This document shows positions 57,300 to 64,000 of a stretch of 64,000 nt of DNA, piece by piece (position 1 is the stretch's first letter; each line of letters starts with the position of its first letter). The notes under the pieces were generated by a model. That model saw only the letters and a list, made by a program, of their open reading frames with translations. It had not been told where the DNA came from and ran no database searches. Made by a program: the position numbers and the translations under genes. Source of the DNA: Corythucha ciliata (Eukaryota; Arthropoda; Insecta; Hemiptera; Tingidae); contig CM075939.1 of NCBI GenBank assembly GCA_038030265.1, positions 36,127,253 to 36,191,252 of the forward strand, written 5' to 3'.

Positions 57300-57300
57300 C

Positions 57301-58309
57301 CTCGTTCGCCAATATAAAGACACACAAGAACCGAACAAGTAGAATGTTTATCATTATATAAAGATGATGAGAACTCATCTGTTGTTTTTAGTATTGAAGG
57401 TTCAATATCATTACATTTCCCAGTCGAGTAGTCCGTTCGCAGGCTGAAGAGCTGGTCCAGGTTGGAGAGGTGTTCACCGTTCGACTTCTTGACAAAAAGT
57501 GATTTCTCGGGTCCCGCTGCGCTGCTTATACATATAGTCGATGGGTGGTTTCCGCCCATTTCAGTGGGTTGACCGGTGGTTGGTTCCTTTTCCCCCACTC
57601 GGAGGCATCTGTGGATGACTTTTTTTGTTGTGTAGGGATCCCTTGGAATTTTTCCCTAGGGGTTGGCGATTCGCTGTATTTTTTCTTCGTGGGGTTTTTT
57701 GCCCGACGTCAAATGATTTTGGGCGTCATTATCGGGTTGGGATATTGGCGTTTCTTGAGTTGTCAGATTTATCACGCTCGAGAGCCATTCCGGCCCACAT
57801 ATCATGCTTAAATCAACGTGGGAATTTTATGGTCATTCAAGCCACACCTATAACCACTGATAGGACAAAATTATTTGCAAGCTTCAGATCGCGTTTTGGA
57901 GCGTTCTGAATGGGTCTATGTTGAGAGATCGGCATTTCTATGGAGTGTCCGATATCACACTCTCTAAATGTTTTGGCCAGCTGGGAAAGATTATGCCCTA
58001 TTTTCACCAGACCATACCATTTATGAGAAAAAAAATTTTCTGATTCCGAGCTTCAAGCACAATCACCATAATTATTCTCCTAGTACGACAGATGTTAGTG
58101 AATAATGCTACTGATGTTGTGTTCTCCTCCAAATTTTCAAAGTTCGAGAGTTATCTGGGCAGATACCTAACTGTAGTTCTCTGAATATTCGGCTGACTTC
58201 TCCTTGCTTGCACCAAGCTCAAATAACTTTATTTTGTCACGAAAAGGATAATTGTAGGCCATACATTTTAACCTTGCTCGATTTTTCTTATAATACTGTG
58301 ATTTTTCAG
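57301..58309 (+). other. 3' end of the dpr-like intron
   Basis: The first few hundred bases may contain the 5' LTR of the minus-strand gypsy copy, but no second LTR exists to confirm it. The stretch ends in TTATAATACTGTGATTTTTCAG, with a plausible branch point and acceptor. Confidence 0.5.
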
Positions 58310-58523
58310 GTTTCATGGCTGCGACGCCTGGGAGACTCACTCATACTCGTCTCAGTCGGCAAAGAAATGTACAGCAGCGATCAGCGCTTCACGTCGACCT
58401 ACATGTCGGCTCAGGACTGGCGCCTGCATATCGACGGCGTTAACGTCACAGATCAGGGTCACTACGAGTGTCAAATCTCGTCCCATCCACCGGTTGTTCA
58501 CTCGGTGTACATTCACGTTTTAG
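58310..58523 (+). CDS. dpr: dpr-like Ig receptor, exon with second half of Ig domain 1
   Basis: Phase 0 start at VSWLRR, with the Ig core Trp. Then DSLILVSVGKEMYSSDQRF, DWRLHIDGVNVTDQGHYECQ and SVYIHVL. The words SDQRF, DWxLxI and the D-x-G-x-YECQ second-cysteine motif are the family signature of dpr proteins. It ends in phase 1 before GTAAAA. An N-glycosylation site, NVT, is present. Confidence 0.9.
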
Positions 58524-59437
58524 GTAAAAGATAGTTTTTAATAATTTCACGCCCGGGCCCTTCTTATTTTCATTTAGAGCCACTTTTCCGAGAATAACTG
58601 TTTTATCGTCCTAATTGTGTTAAAATTTAATTCTGCTTCTGAAATTGATCATTTTCTTTTACATTAACAAAGATAGAGGGGTTTGCTGGTCCTGAAGAAG
58701 GGAGGGGGGTCATCATCCTCGGCTAACCTGTTAACCTTCATTCTCTCAATCAAGCCTCTGACAGCATAAGTTGGAGCGTTTTTGGTGAACCTTCACCTGT
58801 TCACCTATAGAGCACGAAACCGGTGGCCTCTAAAATATTACTGCGGGCATAGTGAAGATTACAAGTTATGTAAACTGACGTTATATTCGAATAGTCTGCC
58901 CAGGGATAGCCTGCCTGCTGGGGGGAGGGGAAACTCTCGTAAAGTGTTTCTTTACCTATAGAGTTTTGCCTTTCTATATACGAAGCAAATGCGGTGATCG
59001 GTGGTGTGGAGCTGCGAAGTGGTTGCACGGTGCGCAACCCCTAAGGGTGTACTTTACGGAGTAGTAAAAGGTTGGAGAAGATAAAGACGATTGGAGTGAG
59101 AGTTTACAGGGAAAGTTCAACATGTTTCTCGATGAATTTAGATTACGGTTGAAGGGGGCGGGATTATATTATTCGGGAGACCAAGGGAAATTCTGGTTAA
59201 ATGTTAGTAAGTTCAGACTGCGTTTTCCAGGATTTTCGTCGGTGGGTCAACAAGCCTGGCGACCACACAGGCCCCTTTCTCGTATAGTCATGTTTATCTA
59301 CTCTTATAAAGCCTTTATTTACTTAGTTTATACACTTGATCAATGCCCTTAGTAATGATATTTCCGCAATTCAATCCATTCCCCGAACTTTCCTTTTAAA
59401 ACGCTGACATCTTAAACGTGCTTCCTTTCTGTTTCAG
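58524..59437 (+). other. Intron, 914 bp
   Basis: GTAAAA donor and TTTCTGTTTCAG acceptor. No repeat or gene recognised inside. Confidence 0.7.
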
Positions 59438-59615
59438 TACCAGAATTGGAAATTGCCGACGAGAGGAGTCTGCCAATCAAAAATAAATTCTACAATTCGG
59501 GTAGTACGATCGAGCTGAAATGTGTAATAACTAAAGTGCCTCAGCCCACACAATTCATCATTTGGAAGCATAATTCGACGATACTCAATTACGATACGAC
59601 CCGAGGAGGAATCAG
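59438..59615 (+). CDS. dpr: dpr-like Ig receptor, exon with start of Ig domain 2
   Basis: It continues in phase with VPELEIADERSLPIKNKFYN, then SGSTIELKCVI (first cysteine of Ig2), PQPTQFIIWKHNSTILNYD and TTRGGI. In dpr proteins the second domain carries the same order: SGSTIxLxC, P-x-P, FIxWxHN, INYD and RGG. It ends before GTAATG in phase 2, so further exons (end of Ig2, C-terminus) lie right of the window. HNST is a potential N-glycosylation site. Confidence 0.9.
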
Positions 59616-60689
59616 GTAATGTTTCTATAAACTTAATTTGCAGTATATGCCTTGTATTTCTGGGCTTAGGCATCAGGTTTATCACTTGAAAGAGCACGTG
59701 AAAATGGATTTGTTTTATACCATCAAGCCGTGAATAAAGTTTATAATGCGCATAATGCAGAAGAAGTGCGACGTCACATTTCTCAGGGACCAAGCACGGG
59801 TTCTGAGAGCTCTAATGCAAAGGAACCTTCTAGTTTTATTTGTATATTAAGAGTGAGAGGGGGATGCTCGTATACGGTCTAATTTCTGTCTTCTTTATTA
59901 TTTGTAAAGAACAGAAACCTCCACATCATTTTTCCACCTCCTGAAAAGAGCGAAGAAAGCTGTACGGGGAACAGGCGGCATCGAAAACCGCAAAACTCCT
60001 TCACCACTCACCCTTCAATCGCGTGATCAAACGCGAACTTCCCTTTATAATGAGAAACTCGAGTGGGATGAGCCTTTCGTCGCCGGCAGACGGGATGTAG
60101 AGGCGGGAAAGAGAAAATCACTCAGGACAAGAATACACTAAGGCCTTTGTCAAGACGAAAAGAGGCACTTTACTTGATTGGATTGGCAGTAGGTATAAAG
60201 TTGGCAGTCAATAGTATAACAAACGATAAAGTTGACGACACGAAATTCAATTGGTGACGTTCAATTGGTCGGGATACAGCAATTGTGCCTGTATTAAAGA
60301 GGATCGGTTTTTCAAAAAACAGAAACATAACGTAGTTTGTCATCTCTGACTCAACAAGTAACACCCCCCCCCCTCACATCCAATATTATTTCTGATTTGA
60401 TTGCGATAAGCCAAAAAAAAACATTTAGGCCAAGGTGTCTAATTAAATTGTGACAGCTCATTCCAAGAGCAAAACAAAACACGAGACCCCAGTCTGGCAA
60501 AATCTGATTGTTCGTTAATTAGAACATTATTTGGTTTCGCCTTCTCCGCCGGCGGCGGCTAAGTAACAACGAGCTTCTGGGAACGATTGCATGGCATTGG
60601 CGGATCCAATCGGAGTCGAGGTCACTTGGGCGCAAAAATCGTCAAAACCACTTCCAAAATCCCACGGAGGGGCAATTTGTCTAAATTTC
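59616..60689 (+). other. Start of the next dpr-like intron
   Basis: GTAATG donor. AT-rich, with a poly-C tract near 60363. No exon found. Confidence 0.5.
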
Positions 60690-60930
60690 ATCCACGAATT
60701 AGAGTTTCTACCATTTTCGACGCGAATTACCTAACGCTTTTTCTGAATTTGGCCGCACTTTTTGGCACAAAAGTTAACTTCGAATTGACGTAAAATGCTC
60801 CATTTAAACCGTGAACTCGAGGTCTTTTCACAATTTTAGCAGTGAATTAGTGATTTATCTCATTTTTAACCGAGAGTTGACAATTTTTCTGAAATTGTGT
60901 TTCTTTATTTTAGCCGCAAATGAACGATTT
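60690..60930 (-). repeat. 30-bp unit array, reverse orientation, short
   Basis: Seven or so diverged units such as GCAGTGAATTAGTGATTTAT. Confidence 0.55.
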
Positions 60931-61486
60931 TTTTCAATTTCATTCATTAATAAGTTATAGCACCTTTGAATGTAATACACTCGTACAGTGTAAGTTTTTT
61001 CACCCGTCCTCTGCGAATTGAAACGTATGTTTATTGTAGGTGAGCCCAAGAGGGGATTTCGGGATTTACTCAAGCGCGTCAGATTAACATACTGCGGATA
61101 CCATGTACCTAGTTGAGTATCTCCACCAAATATGAGCCCTATAAATGTGGCCGCCCGTCAAGGATAAAGCGTCAGATTAGTAAAAAAAATTGATCATCAG
61201 ACATTCTCGAGCGCGTCAGATTAAGGAAGTGGGAATTAATTACATGCTAAAAAGTCTATATTCCACTAATCTGACAATTTAAGAGTGACGCAAAAACGGA
61301 GGAGGTCTACAAACTTGTAAAAAAAAAAAAACGTCATCTTGACATTCTCGAGCGTGGCTACTTTTTTTTTTCATTTTGAAGGGAATAATTCAAGGATAAC
61401 GAAAAATATCTAATCTGACGATTTCCATAAGCCGAAATAGAACAAAATCGTCGATAAAGTTTAGTCATTATTCAACTCTTGGGGCC

Positions 61487-61582
61487 AATTCAGTGAAACT
61501 TAGCGCCCACCCGTCTTGTGTGAAACATATGTTCCAATTCGGGAAGACGGGTGGATAGCGCCGGCGCTAAATTTTACTGAAT
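61487..61582. repeat. 96-bp MITE with CACCCGTCTT arms
   Basis: ATTCAGTGAAACTTAGCGCC, then CACCCGTCTT, are mirrored by GACGGGTGGATAGCGCCGGC and TACTGAATA. A second whole copy is at 62736 and one arm is at 34936. Confidence 0.75.
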
Positions 61583-61836
61583 AGGTTGCCATATGTGTTG
61601 AATAATTAAGTTTAAAAAAATTGCGCTTTTCTCTCTCAAATCAGTTGAATAATGTTATCATTATTCAACTATTGTAGAAAAAGGTCCTTTACATCACAAC
61701 TTCAGTTAACCTCAACTTACTCTTTCGAAAATGGTGCAGAAAACTAGGACTTAGGCACCAAATATAGGGCGAATTTTTTAAAAAGTGTCAGATTAGGCGA
61801 ATCCCTCCAGATAATCGTAAGATTACTAGAGAGCAC

Positions 61837-62114
61837 CAAGGTGACTAAACTTTACTATAGGTGCAGCAGATTTCCCCCCGCCCATCGGACGGGAGGGGTG
61901 GAGACAGACGTCACCAGCAGTCCTTTGCTCCCGATTGCTCACCGTAGAGCAGCAAAACAAGTTAATTTTGAAATTGACAGTGATAAATCACAGCCCAATT
62001 ACAATTAATAATGTACTGGGTCCAGCACAAAGGAACTTGGGACTGCTCGTGACGTAGATGAAGGACAGTAATGGCCGAAGATCTGCGGGACCTATAGAAA
62101 GTTTAGTCACCTTG
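61837..62114. mobile_element. 278-bp hAT-type MITE with exact target duplication
   Basis: CAAGGTGACTAAACTTTACT opens it and its complement AGTTTAGTCACCTTG closes it. Exact 8-bp repeats GAGAGCAC flank both sides (61829-61836, 62115-62122). The intact duplication shows a fairly young insertion into the older fold-back element. Confidence 0.88.
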
Positions 62115-62459
62115 GAGAGCACGTTTAGAACGTCAGTATGAAGCATACATATCTTAATCTGACGCGCTCGAGTATTTCAAAATGACGATTTTTTTTTGCA
62201 CATTCTGATAAGGGCCACGAGTTTGCGTCACCTCCAAATCGTCAGATTATTGAATGAGAGCTTATTTTAGGTTCACTTAACATTCCCTTAGAAAATCTGA
62301 CGCGCTCGATTAATTTTTTTTTTTTTTTTTTCATTTTCAACCCTTGCGTACGACCACCCCCACCTGCAAACTGTCAGATTAACACGCATACTTCATTAAA
62401 ACTACGGAGACAATTGATGCTGTAAATATCTGACGCGCCAATCGACCATTCTCGAAGAC

Positions 62460-62735
62460 CAAACAGAAAGGTCGCTAATTCGCAGCTAAATTGCGGAAAA
62501 CGCTAATTCACGACTGAAATGTAGATGAATGACTAATTAGCAGCTAAAATAGAGAAAAATCACTGATTTCGTGATGAATAAGACAAGAAGCGCTAAACTG
62601 CTGAAAACGCTAATTCAGACTGAAATTTAGATGAATGGCTAATTAGCAGCTAAAATAGAGAAAAATCACTAATTTCGTGATGAATAAGACAAGAAGCGCT
62701 AATTAGCGTCTGAAATTTGGACAATCCAGAGACCC
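62460..62735 (+). repeat. 30-bp unit array with an 80-90-bp direct duplication
   Basis: Forward GCTAATTCGCAGCTAAATTG units. A block with GATGAATGACTAATTAGCAG is repeated once at about 62631, with CACTAATTTCGTGATGAATA. Confidence 0.65.
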
Positions 62736-62836
62736 TTTTCACTAAAATTAAGCCCCGTCCACCCGACTTTTCGAGACACATATGTTTTATTCCGGGAGGA
62801 GGGGTGAATAGCGCCGGCGCTAACTTTTAGTGAATA
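62736..62836. repeat. 101-bp MITE with CACCCGTCTT arms, copy 2
   Basis: CACTAAAATTAAGCCCCGTC and the mirrored GCGCCGGCGCTAACTTTTAG bound it. It is diverged from the copy at 61487. Confidence 0.7.
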
Positions 62837-62838
62837 AT

Positions 62839-62999
62839 GCTTGGGTTTCCTAGGAAAGCGGTGCCGCAATGTTGCGGTAGAAAACATCCCCTTTTAAATC
62901 ACGCTTATAGTTGCCTAGGGTACGGTCAACTGGCGTGATTTAAAAGGGGGTGTTTTCTACCGCTACATTACGGCACCACTTTCCTAGGAAACCTAAGCT
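62839..62999. repeat. 161-bp MITE with long GC-rich arms
   Basis: GGGTTTCCTAGGAAAGCGGT and onwards through GGTAGAAAACATCCCCTTTT is mirrored almost perfectly by the right half, with arms of about 65 bases. Confidence 0.8.
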
Positions 63000-63312
63000 T
63001 AGCTCCTGTTTCGCAGACAAAACTGAAAAGCATTGCTAGTCAATTCGCAGCTGGAATAGAGAAAAATCGCTAATTCATGGATAAATTGGGGAAAAACTAT
63101 AATTCACGGAAAAAGTCTAGAAAAAACGCTCAAGTCTAGACTTGAAATATATATATATAGAAAGAACGCTAAGGGTGGGTTTATCATTCACTGGATATCT
63201 CATGGAAGAGCTTTCTCTCGAATAACTTTGCATTACTGTTTACAAAAAGGCCCATAGCAACCAGACTTATCCCAGCTATGTCTGTAGAATAAGTGCATTG
63301 ATAAACGCACCC
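63000..63312 (+). repeat. 30-bp units, then spacer
   Basis: Forward units up to about 63150, an AT dinucleotide run at 63147-63160, then unassigned sequence. Confidence 0.5.
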
Positions 63313-63561
63313 TAAAGCCCAGTTCACACCTATCATGCACGCTTCCGATCCGACAGCGATCATGCATTTTTTGATAGGTGTGGGGACCGTAATAGGCGTT
63401 AATACCGAATAATTGACGACTATTACGCTGCTCAGCCCTCTCAGATTGCTTTTTCAACCCAAATATAGTCTAACCGTTACGAGGGTTTCCACAGTCTCCG
63501 ATCCGACATGCATGATCGGTGTCGGATCGGAAGCGTGCATGATAGGTGTGAACCTGGCTTA
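63313..63561. repeat. Palindromic MITE, GATCGG family, copy 2
   Basis: The same arms (TTCACACCTATCATGCACGC) and core as the copy at 5684, with only scattered differences. TTAA-like flanks. Confidence 0.8.
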
Positions 63562-64000
63562 AGTCACGGATACAAATGAAAAAAATTGGCTAGTTCACAG
63601 CTGAAATTCATCAAAACGTGGATTCACGACTCTTAATTTAAAAAAAAATAAAATAAAATAAAAAAATAAATAAAAAAATAAATAAAATAAAAGCCAGTTA
63701 CATATTTATTTCCTTCGAGTTACTTGACAGCTAACCCTGATGGGTCGAGGGAAAAAACCTATTGGGAATATTCCCAGTTTTTGGGAAAAAACCAAACCCG
63801 GTTTTTTCCCAAGAAAGTATTTTCCCACCCGAATTGGGTTTTTATTCGTTCAATTTAAATAGAACTTATAACAGCAGAAATTAGATAAGTCAGCCTCGAA
63901 GCGTGAGGTTTTTTCCTCGCGCAGCCTCATGTAACCTTTCCCTCAACTCTGAGAAGTCTCTATCTGTTCCATAGAGATAATTCATTTCGCATTACGCCAA
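63562..64000. other. Low-complexity DNA at window end
   Basis: AAATAAA-type repeats at 63630-63690, then repeated CCCAGTTTTTGGGAAAAAAC palindromes at 63745-63815. No gene. Confidence 0.5.

Larger units (their letters stand above)
54140..57300 (-). mobile_element. Degenerate Ty3/gypsy retrotransposon, 3' truncated
   Basis: Minus-strand order: probable primer site TGGCGAACGAGGATGCC (57294-57310), gag, protease, reverse transcriptase, RNase H, integrase zinc finger, start of the integrase core. The core breaks off near 54140, after its first catalytic Asp. At least four stops or shifts interrupt it. Its style (FIDDIIITG, INFYGKFLP) differs from the 8425 element, so the two belong to different gypsy lineages. 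Confidence 0.87.
61069..62445. mobile_element. Fold-back element of 137-bp units in inverted arms
   Basis: CTCGAGCGCGTCAGATTAA or a variant starts at 61069, 61206 and 61336 on the plus strand. It appears in the opposite orientation ending at 62172, 62309 and about 62440. Spacing is about 125-137 in both arms. Within each unit the order is the same: the CGTCAGATTAA word, then CTAATCTGAC(A/G)ATTT, then GTGACGCAAA, then an A-run and CGTCATCTTGACATT. About 0.75 kb of centre separates the arms and holds two smaller MITEs. No protein. Confidence 0.78.

Overview
The window is eukaryotic nuclear DNA, most likely from an arthropod that is not a model insect. The strongest evidence is a multi-exon gene of the dpr immunoglobulin family, which is known from arthropod neurons. 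The transposon families present (CsRn1-type gypsy, BEL/Pao, piggyBac, hAT, jockey-like LINE, tRNA-derived SINEs) and the spliceosomal introns of 53 to 78 bp fit this. The species cannot be named from the sequence. Gene density is very low: two host genes look functional and most of the rest is decayed mobile or repetitive DNA.

Layout. 1-756: tail of a gypsy integrase, then the last exon of a broken cathepsin L-like protease gene. 757-7650: fold-back (MITE-like) repeats and one fossil ORF1/gag-like frame. 8425-11622: a 3'-truncated CsRn1-like gypsy element on the minus strand with its tRNA-Trp-type primer site. 12290-15180: a patchwork of internally duplicated AT-rich short repeats. 16606-19707: a 1.5 kb direct duplication carrying a 0.4 kb palindromic TTAA element. 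20306-25412: fossils of BEL/Pao, a LINE, piggyBac and three tRNA-headed SINEs. 27691-59615: three exons of the dpr-like gene on the plus strand. Its first visible intron is 30.4 kb and holds a complete spermine-oxidase-like gene on the opposite strand (38694-40389), a hAT-like element with hexamer arrays (33351-34471), a 3 kb inverted-repeat transposon with 155-bp satellites and a fossil Ulp1-PHD frame (47943-50971), and a degenerate gypsy element (54140-57300). 59616-64000: downstream intron with a fold-back element built of 137-bp units, itself carrying a nested hAT MITE.

The two host genes are unrelated in role. The dpr-like gene encodes a surface recognition receptor with two immunoglobulin domains, and the oxidase acts in polyamine catabolism. 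Their link is positional: the oxidase is nested in the receptor's intron, and that intron has been the landing site for most of the mobile DNA. A recurrent theme is inverted architecture: arrays of short units that run towards or away from a centre. It occurs in at least four unrelated repeat families here and is the main thing worth following up.
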